NCBI RefSeq assembly: GCF_003952525.1
Contig: NZ_CP034451.1
Coordinates: forward strand, 2,170,001 to 2,234,000
Direction: 5' to 3'
Source of the DNA: Mesorhizobium sp. M3A.F.Ca.ET.080.04.2.1
Lineage (GTDB): Bacteria > Pseudomonadota > Alphaproteobacteria > Rhizobiales > Rhizobiaceae
Length of the DNA: 64,000 bases
The position numbers and the translations under genes were made by a program. Of this stretch, positions 26,541 through 36,263 are shown piece after piece. Numbering within the stretch: the first letter of the stretch is position 1; each line of letters opens with the position of its first letter. A model generated the notes under the pieces. It was not told the DNA's origin. It ran no database searches and saw nothing but the letters and a program-made list of their open reading frames with translations.

Positions 26541-28828
26541 GCTGCTGTGCGCCGGGTGTCGAAATGGCCCTCGATTTCAGCGACGCAACGACCGTGCTGC
26601 CATCCAGCGCCGAGATCAGGCTGGCAAGTCGCTCGCTGGGTGGCAACCTTTGCCAGACGGACCTCTCGGTGCCGTCGGTCCATTGCGCCCTCTGCATACA
26701 GACGATCGAGACCGCCCTGGCGAAGCTGGAGCATGTCGAAGGCGCTCGCGTCAACTTGTCCACCAGACGCGTGTCGATCCGCTGGCGCGGCGCCTCGGTC
26801 CCGCCCTTCTTCGCGACGCTGGCGCGCCTTGGCTATCAGGCGCACCTCTTCGATCCGGACAGCGGCGCGAAAGACAGAACCTTGTCGGAGCTGATCCGGG
26901 CAGTCGCCGTATCCGGGTTTGCCGCGGGCAACATCATGCTGCTGTCGGTCTCAATCTGGTCCGGCGCCGGGGGCGCAACGCGCGACCTGTTCCATTGGCT
27001 GTCCGCGCTGATCGCAATTCCCGCCCTCGCCTTCGCCGGCGGAATCTACTTCCGCTCGGCCTGGAATGCGTTGCGCCACGGCCGCATGAACATGGACGTG
27101 CCGATCGCGGTCGGCATCTCGCTCGCTTATGCCATGAGCCTTTACGAGACCATCAACCACGGCGATCACGCCTATTTCGATGCGTCCGTTTCGCTGCTGT
27201 TCTTCCTGCTGATCGGCCGCACTTTGGACCACGTGATGCGCGAACGGGCACGCACTGCCGTGAATGGCCTGTCCCGGATGGCCGCGCGCGGTGCCATCGT
27301 GCTGCGCAGCGACGGCAGCCGCGACTATTTGCCGGTCGGCGAAATCGAGCCGGACATGCATCTCATCATCGCTGCCGGTGAACGCATCCCCGTCGACGGT
27401 GTGGTTCTTCACGGAACGTCGGACCTCGACTGCGCCCTGGTTTCCGGTGAGAGCAAGCCGAGGACGGTAAGCTCGGGCGAGCCGATTCAGGCCGGCACGC
27501 TCAATCTGACCGGACCGCTGACGATGCAGACGACGGCCGCCGCCAAGGATTCCTTCCTGGCGGAGATGGTCCGGCTGATGGAAGCAGCCGAAGGCGGCCG
27601 CTCGCAATATCGAAGGATCGCCGATCGTGTTTCGGCACTCTATGCGCCGGTCGTGCATCTGACGGCCCTGGTGACGTTCCTTGGCTGGATGGTTGCGACA
27701 GGCGACTGGCACTTGGCGATGACGATCGCCATTGCCGTCCTCATCATCACCTGTCCCTGTGCCCTGGGTCTGGCCGTCCCGATCGTGCAGGTGGTCGCGG
27801 CGCGGCGGCTTTTCGAGAACGGTGTGATGGTCAAGGACGGCTCCGCCATGGAGCGACTGGCCGCGATCGACACGGCACTGTTCGACAAGACTGGAACGCT
27901 GACGCTTGGGCAGCCGCGGCTGGTCAATGCCGCATCTATCGATCCGACCATGCTGGCGATAGCGGCCGACATAGCAGCGCATTCCCGCCATCCATTCTCC
28001 AGGGCCATAGCCGGTTTCGGCGGATTTTCTGGCCAACCCAGGCTCGATTGCATCAGCGAGCACCCAGGTTTCGGCATCGAGGCAGTCACCGAGGACGCCA
28101 CCTGGCGCCTCGGCCGCCGCGGGTGGGCCGGGTGGAAGGCGCGTACCGGCGGCGAAGGCAGATATGGCGGTTTTGGCGGCACCGTGCTTTCGAAGAACGG
28201 AGCGATCGTCGCCTCCTTCGCTTTCGAGGACGCCGCGCGCTCCGACGCCGCGACGGCAATCGGACAATTGAAGGCAGTCGGCGTAGCGGTCGAGATGCTG
28301 TCCGGCGATACGGCCAATGCCTGCGCCGAAGTAGCCGGGAGCTTGGGGATAGAGGACTTCGTGCCTGCGCTTCTTCCGGCCGGCAAGGTCGAGCGCATCG
28401 AGGTGCTGACGCGGACCGGCCACAAGGTGCTGATGGTGGGCGACGGCCTCAACGACACGCCGGCGCTCGGTGCCGCGCATGTCTCCATGGCTCCCGCTAC
28501 CGCCGCCGATGTCGGCCGCAATGCCGCCGATTTCGTGTTCCTGCGCGAAAGCCTCCTGGCAGTCCCCCTTGCCCTTGACGTCTCGCGCCAGGCGGGCCGG
28601 CTGATCCGGCAAAACATCGCAATCGCGATCGTCTACAACGCTTTTGCCGTGCCGATTGCCATAATGGGGCTGGTCACCCCACTCATCGCGGCAATTGCGA
28701 TGTCCGCCTCCTCGCTTCTGGTGATCGCAAATGCCCTGCGCCTTCAGGGCTTCAAGAAAGCGGCATCGGCAGGAGGCGCGCCGCATGACCGGCGCGCACG
28801 GCTCGGCGCCCAGGTTCATTCCCAATGA
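26537..28828 (+). CDS. fixI: Copper-transporting P1B-type ATPase FixI/CcoI
   Basis: A 763-residue ATPase that exports copper for the cbb3 active site. The N-terminal metal domain has HCALCIQTIE. Eight helices are expected, including the ion-path motif TCPCALGLAVP. The catalytic core has VSGESKP, the phosphorylated Asp in FDKTGTLTLG, the HP dipeptide in SRHPFSRA, and VGDGLNDTPALG. The start at ATG 26537 begins MSCCAPG and overlaps the fixH stop; the frame is open earlier but only as a shadow of ccoG/fixH. The stop overlaps the fixS start. Confidence 0.94.
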   Translation: MSCCAPGVEMALDFSDATTVLPSSAEIRLASRSLGGNLCQTDLSVPSVHCALCIQTIETALAKLEHVEGARVNLSTRRVSIRWRGASVPPFFATLARLGYQAHLFDPDSGAKDRTLSELIRAVAVSGFAAGNIMLLSVSIWSGAGGATRDLFHWLSALIAIPALAFAGGIYFRSAWNALRHGRMNMDVPIAVGISLAYAMSLYETINHGDHAYFDASVSLLFFLLIGRTLDHVMRERARTAVNGLSRMAARGAIVLRSDGSRDYLPVGEIEPDMHLIIAAGERIPVDGVVLHGTSDLDCALVSGESKPRTVSSGEPIQAGTLNLTGPLTMQTTAAAKDSFLAEMVRLMEAAEGGRSQYRRIADRVSALYAPVVHLTALVTFLGWMVATGDWHLAMTIAIAVLIITCPCALGLAVPIVQVVAARRLFENGVMVKDGSAMERLAAIDTALFDKTGTLTLGQPRLVNAASIDPTMLAIAADIAAHSRHPFSRAIAGFGGFSGQPRLDCISEHPGFGIEAVTEDATWRLGRRGWAGWKARTGGEGRYGGFGGTVLSKNGAIVASFAFEDAARSDAATAIGQLKAVGVAVEMLSGDTANACAEVAGSLGIEDFVPALLPAGKVERIEVLTRTGHKVLMVGDGLNDTPALGAAHVSMAPATAADVGRNAADFVFLRESLLAVPLALDVSRQAGRLIRQNIAIAIVYNAFAVPIAIMGLVTPLIAAIAMSASSLLVIANALRLQGFKKAASAGGAPHDRRARLGAQVHSQ

Positions 28829-28977
28829 GCACCCTCGTCTATCTCATCCCGGTTGCGCTCCTTCTCGGCGGGCTCGGGCTGGCTGGGTTTCTATGGGCGC
28901 TGAGAAGCGGCCAGTATGAGGATCTCGATGGCGCGGCCGAGCGCATTTTGATCGACCGCGATGAACGGCTGAAGTGA
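28825..28977 (+). CDS. fixS: Cbb3 assembly small protein FixS/CcoS
   Basis: A 50-residue protein with one membrane helix (LVYLIPVALLLGGLGLAGFLW) and a charged tail containing GQYEDLDGAAERIL, typical of CcoS, which is needed for haem and copper insertion. It is coupled to fixI through an ATGA overlap and closes the operon. Confidence 0.9.
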   Translation: MSTLVYLIPVALLLGGLGLAGFLWALRSGQYEDLDGAAERILIDRDERLK

Positions 28978-28993
28978 ATTCGCCGCCTGGATT

Positions 28994-29007
28994 CTGACGC
29001 AGATCAA
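28994..29007. promoter_or_regulatory. Possible FixK box upstream of the CBS gene
   Basis: CTGAC-GCAG-ATCAA differs from TTGAC-N4-ATCAA only at the first base and ends 55 bases before ATG 29063. It is moderately convincing because CBS/BON genes of this type are often in the FixK regulon. Confidence 0.45.
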
Positions 29008-29062
29008 TGACGCGACCGGCCAGGCATAGGACAAAGGCCAGTGCCAAGAGTAGGAGACAAGG

Positions 29063-29761
29063 ATGCTGGCGCAGACGATAATGACAACACCCGTCGTCAC
29101 GGTCGACCCGGCCGCCTCGATTGCTGCCGCGGTGGAGTTGATGCTGTCGAAGAAGATAAGCTGCCTGCCGGTCCTCGGTACCGACGGAACGCTGGCGGGC
29201 ATCATCAGCGAAGGCGATTTCCTGCGTCGAGGCGAGCTCGGCATCCAGCGCACCCGCGCACACTGGCTGGAATTCTTGGTCGGCCCCGGCAGGATTGCCG
29301 AGGAATATGTTCGCGCAAACGGGCGTCGGGTCGAGGAGGTGATGACAACCGATGTCGTCTCGGCGCCGCCGAGTGCCTCGCTTGCCCAGATCGTCGAACT
29401 GATGGCCCGCCACGACATCAAGAACGTGCCGATCGTCGAGCGTGGCAAGCTTTTCGGCATCATCACACGCTCGGACCTTTTGCGCGCTCTGGTTCGTGTC
29501 CTGCCGAAGACGGGCGCGACGACCGCCGATGACGAGTTGATCCGCAGGAGCGTCGTCGCTGAATTGCAGAGCCAATGCTGGAGTGGTGGCGACTTGCTCG
29601 GCGTGACGGTGGACAACGGGGCTGTCGAATTGAATGGCGCGATCTTTGACGAGCGCCAGCGCAAGGCGGCGGTCGTGGCGGCCGAAAACGTCGCCGGCGT
29701 GAAGGCGATCAAGGACAGCCTGTTCTGTGCGGAACCATTTTCGATGGTGCTTGTCTCCTAG
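29063..29761 (+). CDS. CBS-pair plus BON domain protein
   Basis: A cytosolic protein of 232 residues. The first CBS motif (MTTPVVTVDPAASIAAAVEL, LAGIISEGDFLRR) and the second (MTTDVVSAPPSASLAQIVEL, LFGIITRSDLLRAL) form a Bateman module that usually binds adenosyl compounds. A BON domain (about 152-222) follows, with LGVTVDNGAVELNGAIFDERQRKA. It lies 85 bases after fixS, probably with its own low-oxygen promoter. The ligand is unknown. It ends in TAG. Confidence 0.88.
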   Translation: MLAQTIMTTPVVTVDPAASIAAAVELMLSKKISCLPVLGTDGTLAGIISEGDFLRRGELGIQRTRAHWLEFLVGPGRIAEEYVRANGRRVEEVMTTDVVSAPPSASLAQIVELMARHDIKNVPIVERGKLFGIITRSDLLRALVRVLPKTGATTADDELIRRSVVAELQSQCWSGGDLLGVTVDNGAVELNGAIFDERQRKAAVVAAENVAGVKAIKDSLFCAEPFSMVLVS

Positions 29762-29801
29762 AAGGATGCCTGCCGGAGCCACACCGCGGTTCCGGTCGGG
29801 G

Positions 29802-30242
29802 CTAGCTGGCCGCCAACGGGATCAGTGGTCCGAGAGACAAGACGGCGAATGCTATCAGCGCTGCGCCAGCAACCCTGTCAACCGTGGTACGGCCCCCGCT
29901 GAACCTGCCGCCAAGCAGGATCCAAAAGGTTTCCCGTGACAGCCGTGGTCGCCAGCAGCACGACCCAGTACACACCCAGCGCCTGGGGCTCGGCGTCCGT
30001 CGGCACAATTGCCAGGCAATAAATCAATCCCTTCGGATTGATGGCACTTGTCGTCAAAACTGAAATGGCGTCGGCCTTTTTGGATGTGTGGCGCCAACGC
30101 CAGACATCAGACGCAGGCCAAGAACAACCAGCCATCCGGCTGCAACCAGCTCGATCATCAGGACGGCGCCGGGCGACCCCAAAGGACGAAGCGAACACCA
30201 GCAGGCGGATGCGACCCCGTACCCGCATTCCTGAGCGATCAA
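29802..30242 (-). pseudogene. LysE-family exporter remnant
   Basis: Pieces of an amino-acid exporter can be read in three minus-strand frames. LVAAGWLVVLGLRLM comes first. A stretch with INPKGLIYCLAIVP follows, where LysE proteins have the NPK motif. Last is WILLGGRFSGG and DRVAGAALIAFAVLSLG. The N-terminal GP motif is absent. Several frameshifts make a working protein impossible. The family call rests on the order of these motifs and is moderate. Confidence 0.5.
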
Positions 30243-30479
30243 AGGGCGATCGCTTTCTCTCGCTTGACCGCTCCCGGCGTCAAGAGAGAATTGGTCGGCC
30301 CTGGCGCGGCAAAAAGCAGAAATGCTTCAAGAAAATGCAGACTGTTCAAGCTGTTTCGTCCCGTGGATATCGGGCAAAGTCTTGGACAGGAACCAGCTGG
30401 CAGTCACCCGGCGGAGATTGATGATCCGGCAAGGCTCTGACGAGAGTCACCGCAAGCGAGAACCTCCGCGATCAATAGG

Positions 30480-30834
30480 TCGGCAAGGCATCAGACAAGG
30501 CCCTGCGTGCTTCCCGGCTGTCCTTCCAGGCGACACGGCATTGGCCGCACGAGCGCGCGTCGGGCCGCATATGCGTTGTCTCCATTCGCTGCTGACCGAG
30601 GGCGGGACAAGCTTCTCGAATGTCTCGCGCAGTTCGGCGAGACGTTTCTCGATCTCGAGGCGCTGGATCGCACTGGACCAAGCCTTCTCCCGTAGCGACC
30701 AACGGCGGAACGTCGGCGGCAGCGAGGCCGATCAGGTGACCATCGAAGCGCTGCGCGAGCTCTGTTGCCAGATTGACGATCGCCACCGGGTTTGCATCAA
30801 CGGCTAGGTTGACGACCATCGTTTTGTAGGACAT
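30480..30834 (-). pseudogene. Universal stress protein fragment
   Basis: From ATG 30834 the minus strand reads MSYKTMVVNLAVDANP, then LATELAQRFDGHLIGLAAADV and PPLVATGEGL, the start of a UspA domain. A frameshift near 30700 is needed to continue with IQRLEIEKRLAELRETFEKL and SSEWRQRICGPT. The protein then ends after about 110 of the usual roughly 280 residues of tandem Usp proteins. A CTGAT-GCCG-ATCAA site lies upstream, in line with the FixK control common for such genes. Confidence 0.65.
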
Positions 30835-30887
30835 TCGGGCACCTCGCCTGAAAGCGGAATGCATCCTCATTTGCATTCTGCGAAGGG

Positions 30888-30901
30888 CTGATGCCGATCA
30901 A
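30888..30901. promoter_or_regulatory. Possible FixK/FNR box between the usp remnant and fixL
   Basis: CTGAT-GCCG-ATCAA has one mismatch to the consensus. It lies 54 bases before the usp start (minus strand) and 80 bases before fixL. Confidence 0.45.
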
Positions 30902-30981
30902 AGTCAAAGCAGCTGTTTGGCGAGCAGGCGGATGAGTGTTAGATCATCGATCACTACTGTTCCCCGATCCGAAGATCGCTT

Positions 30982-32571
30982 GTGAGCAAGAAGGGGCAAG
31001 CTTCGCCCGAAAGTGTGGCCGCCCAGCTGGCAGGCAGTCGACTGCAACACGACGATTTGCCGGAACATGAGCTTCTTGCGCTGATGTTTGATCAGGCTCC
31101 AGGTTTCATGACTTTGCTCAGCGAGCCTGGTCACGTTTTCCAGTTGACCAATGCGGCTTACCAGCGACTGATCGGTCAGCGGCAGGTTATCGGCAAGTCG
31201 GTGTGCGAGGCGTTGCCGGAGCTCGAGGGCCAGGGCTTCTTCGAATTGCTTGATCGTGTCATCGAAACCGGCGAGCCCTATGTGGGCCGCAATGCCAAAA
31301 TCGTCCTTCGCAACGCCGAGACGGGTATGGCGGAAGAACGCATCCTAGACTTCGTCAATCAACCGATTAGAGCTAGCGATGGCCGCATCAGCGCTATTTT
31401 CATACAGGGCACGGATGTCAGCGACCTGTCGTTTGCCAACGCTTCGCTGCAACTACGCGAGGATCACCTGCGTTCGATCCTGGCGACGGTGCCCGATGCA
31501 ATGGTCGTCATCGACGAAAGCGCCCTGATCCAATCTTTTAGCACGGCGGCCGAGACATTGTTCGGCTACAAAGCCAGCGAAGTCATCGGTCAAAACGTCA
31601 AGTTGCTGATGCCCTCGCCCTACCGGGAGGAGCATGACGCCTATATGCAGCGTTACCTGACGACGGGGGAGCGCCGCATCATAGGGCTGGGCCGTACGGT
31701 AACCGGGAAGCGCAAGGACGGATCGACCTTTCCGATGGAGCTCTCCGTGGGCGAAATGCATCCCGGAACGGGTCGCTTCTTCACCGGTTTCTGCCGCGAC
31801 CTGACGGAACGCCACAGAACCGAAGCCAGGATACAGGAGCAGCAGCAGGAACTGCTTCATATGGCGCGGTTCACCGCACTCGGTGAAATGGCCTCGACAT
31901 TGGCGCACGAGATAAACCAGCCGCTGACGGCGATCACGAACTATCTCAAAGGTAGCCGCCGCCTGCTCGAAAAGAGCAAGGACGACAATGCCGTGATGTT
32001 GCAGGAGGCTGTCGAAAAGGCTGCCGAGCAGGCCTTGCGCGCCGGCGATGTCATCCGTCGTCTGAGGGATTTCGTCGCCAGGGGCGAAAGCGAGCGTCAC
32101 GTCGAACGTCTGCCGGCTCTGATCGAGGATGCCTCGTCGCTGGCTTTGGTTGGGGCCAGAGAGGCGGACGTGCGCGTCACTTACGATCTCGATCCGACGG
32201 CCGAGCTTGTTTTGACCGACCGCATCCAAATCCAGCAGGTGCTGCTGAACCTGATGAGAAATGCCGTGGAAGCCATGCAGGGGCAGCCGCACCGCGAGCT
32301 GCGTGTCGTCACCGTAGCGCGGCGCGACGGCATGACCGAGGTTAGCGTCATCGACACCGGTCCGGGATTGGCCCCGGAGGTCTCAGCTCAGCTCTTCCAG
32401 CCTTTCGTCACCACCAAGAAGCAGGGCATGGGCGTCGGCCTGTCCATTTGCCGGACCATCGTCGAATCCCATGGTGGTCATATCTGGGCAGAGTCGGTAG
32501 CGGGCCGGGGGACCGCATTTCGGTTCACTTTGCGCGCCGTGGAGAGGGAAGAGGTCGCCAATGGCCAGTGA
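30982..32571 (+). CDS. fixL: Oxygen-sensing histidine kinase FixL
   Basis: A soluble kinase of 529 residues. The first PAS domain lies at about 30-150. The second is the haem PAS (about 158-278), with proximal His218 in [11 protein letters not shown], Arg238 in [13 protein letters not shown], and [10 protein letters not shown]. Spacing of His to Arg (20 residues) equals that of Bradyrhizobium FixL. The HisKA domain has [15 protein letters not shown] (phospho-acceptor His309), and the ATPase domain has [11 protein letters not shown] and [14 protein letters not shown]. No membrane helix or receiver is present. The start is GTG with a weak ribosome site. The gene overlaps fixJ by 11 bases. Confidence 0.93.
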   Translation: MSKKGQASPESVAAQLAGSRLQHDDLPEHELLALMFDQAPGFMTLLSEPGHVFQLTNAAYQRLIGQRQVIGKSVCEALPELEGQGFFELLDRVIETGEPYVGRNAKIVLRNAETGMAEERILDFVNQPIRASDGRISAIFIQGTDVSDLSFANASLQLREDHLRSILATVPDAMVVIDESALIQSFSTAAETLFGYKASEVIGQNVKLLMPSPYREEHDAYMQRYLTTGERRIIGLGRTVTGKRKDGSTFPMELSVGEMHPGTGRFFTGFCRDLTERHRTEARIQEQQQELLHMARFTALGEMASTLAHEINQPLTAITNYLKGSRRLLEKSKDDNAVMLQEAVEKAAEQALRAGDVIRRLRDFVARGESERHVERLPALIEDASSLALVGAREADVRVTYDLDPTAELVLTDRIQIQQVLLNLMRNAVEAMQGQPHRELRVVTVARRDGMTEVSVIDTGPGLAPEVSAQLFQPFVTTKKQGMGVGLSICRTIVESHGGHIWAESVAGRGTAFRFTLRAVEREEVANGQ

Positions 32572-33172
32572 TGTCGTGCACGTGGTCGATGATGACGTCG
32601 ACGTCCGCAAGTCTCTGGGCTTCCTTCTTGCGACAGCCGACTTTGCGGTGCGCCTCTATGTATCGGCAACAGCATTCTTGGCAACAGAGCCAAAAGAGGT
32701 CGACGGCTGCATCGTCACCGACGTGCGCATGCCCGGCATCGACGGCATAGAATTCCTGAGGCAGTTGAAGGCTCGCGGCCATACCGTGCCGGTCATTGTC
32801 ATGACGGGGCACGCGGACGTGGCGCTGGCAGTGCAAGCGATGAAGGAAGGAGCGGCCGATTTCATCGAGAAGCCGTTCGACGACCAGGTGCTGATCGACG
32901 CAATTCGCTCGGCGGTCGATAACCGCAACCACGGGGCGGCGTCACACCCGCAAGCCGCCGACATTCGGAAAAATCTGTCCACGCTGTCGGAGCGGGAACG
33001 TCAGGTGCTTGACGGTCTCGTTTCGGGTTTGCCCAATAAGACGATAGCCTACGATCTTGGGATCAGCCCGCGCACGGTCGAAATCCATCGCGCGAACCTC
33101 ATGAGCAAGATGGGCGCCGGCAGTCTTTCGCATCTGGTGCGTATGGCTTTGATCGCCGATCCCACACGCTGA
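32561..33172 (+). CDS. fixJ: Response regulator FixJ
   Basis: A 203-residue regulator: receiver domain (1-120) with the acidic VDDD pocket, phospho-acceptor Asp54 in [12 protein letters not shown], Thr in VIVMTGHAD and Lys in FIEKPFDD. A LuxR-type helix-turn-helix follows ([22 protein letters not shown] and [16 protein letters not shown]). Phosphorylated by FixL at low oxygen, it is expected to activate fixK genes; a FixK-like gene is at 7644. Confidence 0.94.
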   Translation: MASDVVHVVDDDVDVRKSLGFLLATADFAVRLYVSATAFLATEPKEVDGCIVTDVRMPGIDGIEFLRQLKARGHTVPVIVMTGHADVALAVQAMKEGAADFIEKPFDDQVLIDAIRSAVDNRNHGAASHPQAADIRKNLSTLSERERQVLDGLVSGLPNKTIAYDLGISPRTVEIHRANLMSKMGAGSLSHLVRMALIADPTR

Positions 33173-33243
33173 AACCTGAAAGGCAACGCACTTTGTTCTG
33201 ACGGAACTTCAGGACGGGAACTGGTGCGTTTTCCGGAATTGCT

Positions 33244-33456
33244 CTACGCACGGTTCTGACGATCCTCTCGGCCGCTTTCCAGCTGCCAGGCGCGCCAATG
33301 TGTTGGCCGGATATCGACTCGGATGCCTGTAACGGCATGCTGCCATCCCTCGCGCCCTTTTTCGCAGGGAAATACAAGAGCATGCAGGCCCTCCTCGTCC
33401 AGAACGGCTAGTTCGAGACTACGGCCAAACGGAGCGCTTGCGATTGGGTTCCACAT
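33244..33456 (-). CDS. Conserved hypothetical small protein
   Basis: A 70-residue protein beginning MWNPIASAPFGRSLELAVLD, with VRPTHWRAWQ near the end. It resembles a short conserved hypothetical family of rhizobia that starts with MWNPI. No function is known. It lies between fixJ and hemA on the opposite strand. Confidence 0.6.
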   Translation of the reverse strand: MWNPIASAPFGRSLELAVLDEEGLHALVFPCEKGREGWQHAVTGIRVDIRPTHWRAWQLESGREDRQNRA

Positions 33457-33563
33457 CCGCTCAGCGTGGGCCGAAAAGTGGCTCGGCGCTTTGATTTGGA
33501 TCAGTTTTGGCGCGGCCTGCGCCTAGAACCTGTGCATCCTCAAACGACCACGCGCCCTGCAAT

Positions 33564-33577
33564 TTGATACAGCTCAA
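33564..33577. promoter_or_regulatory. Possible FNR/FixK box upstream of hemA
   Basis: TTGAT-ACAG-CTCAA has a perfect left half and one mismatch on the right, 88 bases before the hemA start. Oxygen-controlled hemA promoters with such boxes are known in rhizobia. Confidence 0.55.
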
Positions 33578-33665
33578 AGCGGCGCTCTTTCCTCGTTCGT
33601 AGGTTGAGTCCAGCGGATCGAACCGTCGCACCCCGCGGCGCCGCCTCTTGAACAGGCCCTTACAC

Positions 33666-34590
33666 ATGAACTACCAGCGGTTCTTCGAGGAAGCGATCGA
33701 CCAGCTCCATGCAGAGCGGCGCTACCGCGTCTTCGCCGATCTTGAGCGCATCGTCGGCCGCTTTCTGCGCGCCGTCTGGCGTTCCAACGGCCGCGCCCAG
33801 GAAATCACCGTCTGGTGCTCCAACGACTACCTCGGCATGGGCCAGCACGGCGATGTCATCGCCGCCTTTCAGTCGGCGGCCGGCAAGATGGGCTCGGGCG
33901 CCGGCGGCACCCGCAACATCTCCGGCACCTCCAACCCGCTGGTCGAGCTCGAGCAGGAGCTCGCCGACCTGCACGGCAAGGAAGCGGCGCTGGTCTTCAC
34001 CTCCGGCTTCGTTTCCAACGAGGCCTCGATCTCGACCATCGCCAGGCTGTTGCCCAACTGCCTGATCTTCTCCGACGAATTGAACCACGCCTCGATGATC
34101 GAGGGGGTGCGCCGCTCGGGCGCCGAGAAGAAGATCTTCCGCCACAACGACGTCGCCCATCTGGAGAGCCTGCTGCAGGCGGCCGGGCGCGAGCGCGCCA
34201 AGCTGATCGTGTTCGAGAGCGTCTATTCGATGGACGGCGACATCGCGCCGATCCGGCAGATCGTCGAGCTGGCCGAGCGGCTGGCCGAGCGCATCGACGT
34301 CATCGAGGGCACCTTGGCCAAGGCCTTCGGCACGCTGGGCGGCTATATCAGCGGCCGCAGCGCGGTCATCGACGCGGTGCGCTCCTATGCGCCGGGCTTC
34401 ATCTTCACCACCGCGCTGCCGCCGGCGATCGCGGCGGCCGCCACCACCTCGATCCGGCATCTGAAGCGCTGCTGCGCCTCGCGCTCGGCCTGCGAGCGCC
34501 ATGACCTATATCGACGAGGTGCATGCGGTCGGCATGTACGGGCCGCGCGGCGGCGGCATCACCGAGCGCGAGGGGGCGATGGGTTACGAT
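33666..34590 (+). pseudogene. hemA: 5-aminolevulinate synthase, internally rearranged and truncated
   Basis: The N-terminal two thirds are normal: [65 protein letters not shown] and [13 protein letters not shown]. After ELAER (about 34278) the PLP-site block containing [17 protein letters not shown] is missing; the text jumps to [19 protein letters not shown] (with the PLP Lys) and on to TTSIRHLK. The missing block is found downstream in another frame (34499-34584), directly after an unrelated linker. The C-terminal 100 or so residues are absent. The Asp and His of DEVHAVG contact PLP, so the product should be inactive. Either a real rearrangement or a mis-assembly could explain this. Confidence 0.85.
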
Positions 34591-34591
34591 C

Positions 34592-35309
34592 ATGACGAAG
34601 AAAAGGCCAATGTTTCGCGATCCCCAGGAGGCGGGACGAAAGCTAGGCGCCGAGCTGGAAAAGCTTCAGCTCGAGAACCCGATCGTGCTCGCATTGCCAG
34701 GGGCGGCTCCGGTCGCTGCCGAGGTCGCTAAGTCCCTTAAGGCGCCACTTGATCTGGCGATAGTGCGGAAGGTCGGAGCACCGAGAAATCCGGAACTGGG
34801 AGCCGCCGCGATCGTCGATGGCGATCCGCCGGACGTGGTACTCAACCGTGACGTCGTGGAGGTCTATTCACTCGGCGATGATGAACTTCGGGTGCTGGTC
34901 GCAAAATGAACGTCCTGAGCTCGAGAGACGCCGCCTCGCATGTCGCGGTAAGCACGACCCTTTGGAGGTATGGGGCAAGACGGTGGTCATCGTTGACGAC
35001 GGTGCGGCCACCGGGACGCCGATGAAAGTCGCGATCCGCGCGTTGAAGAGACGTTCACCTCGGGAAATCGTCTTAGCCCTCCCGGTGGCGCCGCCAGAGA
35101 CGTTGACGGACCTTGCCGGCGAAGCCGACTGGACCGTCTGCCTAAGCGAACCGACGCATTTGCGGGCGATTGGCCAAATTACCTCAAGTTTCCCCAGCTC
35201 TCGGACGACGACGTCGTCGCCATCTGTGACGAGACCGCACCCAGCCAGCAAGCCGGTCGATGCCGTAACCCAACCCGAGCCGGCGACGGTGCTGCGAATC
35301 AGCATGTAG
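34592..35309 (+). pseudogene. Phosphoribosyltransferase-family protein, frameshifted
   Basis: From ATG 34592: [36 protein letters not shown] and LAIVRKVGAPRNPELGAAA. The frame breaks at the A-run near 34906 and continues in another frame with KTVVIVDDGAATGTPMKVAI, the PRPP-binding loop, then EIVLALPVAPPETL. A second shift near 35175 is needed to read YLKFPQLSDDDVV. This is the stand-alone PRT protein common in rhizobial stress loci. It follows the displaced hemA block directly. Substrate unknown. Confidence 0.78.
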
Positions 35310-35334
35310 CAACCCGAAGGAATAGGAGACGCCG

Positions 35335-35778
35335 ATGCTCATCCGCACGCTTTCCACTCTGGAATGTACAAAGTTGCTGGCCGCCAACCGCTTCGCTCGC
35401 CTGGGCTGCGCAAAGGAGGGACAGCCTTACGTCGTGCCGCTCTATTATGCCCATTCGGACAATCATCTCTATGCGTTCTCGATGTTGGGCAAGAAGATCG
35501 ATTGGATGCGCGCCAATCGGCTGGTCTCAGTCCAGGTCGATGAGCGGGGTCCGGGCAGAAGTTGGAAGAGCGTCATCGTCGACGGCCGCTATGAGGAGCT
35601 CCCCGACCGCATCGGACACAAGCTCCAGCGCGATCACGCCTGGGCCCTGCTGAGCAAACATGCGGAGTGGTGGCAACCGGGCGCTTTAAAGCCAGGTGCC
35701 CCGCCGGCTGACCTGCCGCATGTTTTTTTCCGGATCTCTGTCGCCGGTGTCTCAGGGCGAGAGGCGAGTGAGAGCTGA
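35335..35778 (+). CDS. Pyridoxamine 5'-phosphate oxidase-family flavin-binding protein
   Basis: A 147-residue split-barrel protein: LLAANRFARLGCAKEGQPYVVPLYY at the N-terminus, LYAFSMLGKKIDWMRANRLVSVQVDE in the middle, and SVIVDGRYEELPD. This is the FMN-binding fold of the PPOX-like nitroimidazole-resistance group. An AGGAGA site precedes the ATG. The gene is intact and follows the PRT remnant. The substrate cannot be told. Confidence 0.85.
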   Translation: MLIRTLSTLECTKLLAANRFARLGCAKEGQPYVVPLYYAHSDNHLYAFSMLGKKIDWMRANRLVSVQVDERGPGRSWKSVIVDGRYEELPDRIGHKLQRDHAWALLSKHAEWWQPGALKPGAPPADLPHVFFRISVAGVSGREASES

Positions 35779-36263
35779 TCGAACCTGGCATGATCAACCA
35801 ACTGGGCGGCGCACCTGCACGAGAGCGCGGTGGTGATCACAGGCGGTGCGGCATTTGACATGCGATCGTCCTGGTGCCATCGCCAGCGCTCCGGAGACAT
35901 CCGCGAGTCGATCAGCGCGCTTGGAGTGATGTTGGGCGGGCAAGGCGGGCTCGACCGGGCCCACCTCCCCCGTCACAGACCCCTTGCCTGCGCGGTAATC
36001 GCTGGCTTCCTTCGATATAGGCCAGCGAAATGGGACCGCCAGAAAGAAGAAGTCAGATCGCTACTTTACCCAACTGCCCCGAGGTGCACCAGCGGCCTCG
36101 CGCAGCTTGCGGGAGCTATCCTGGCAGCCCGGCGCCGAGCTGATAGAGGTCGCCCCTCACTGTCATTCGAGCCTTTTAGCAAATTTTTGGCAACGGACTC
36201 ACGACTTTCCGGCATGGACCGCCGACTATGACGGAAGAAGGCGCCCAGTCAGAGGAGGATCAT
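35779..36263. other. Spacer with a short protein-like fragment
   Basis: Mostly without recognisable genes. Between about 36055 and 36235 one frame reads RYFTQLPRGAPAASRSLREL and ELIEVAPHCHSSLLANFWQR, which looks like the end of a real protein, but I cannot name its family. No start is visible. Confidence 0.35.

Noticed and set aside
26951..28825. Long minus-strand open frame of 624 codons opposite fixI
   Set aside because: It is the antisense shadow of the P-type ATPase: rich in Arg, His, Asp and Gly, with no domain and no ribosome site. High-GC codon bias explains it.
6322..29761. Genome-wide recoding of TAG to Ser
   Set aside because: TAG ends many intact genes here (cyclase 6324, nirK 16004, ccoP 24294, CBS gene 29761, DUF1858 11915), so TAG clearly works as a stop in this organism.
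30054..30470. Plus-strand genes between the CBS gene and usp
   Set aside because: These frames are antisense to the LysE-like remnant and are not protein-like.
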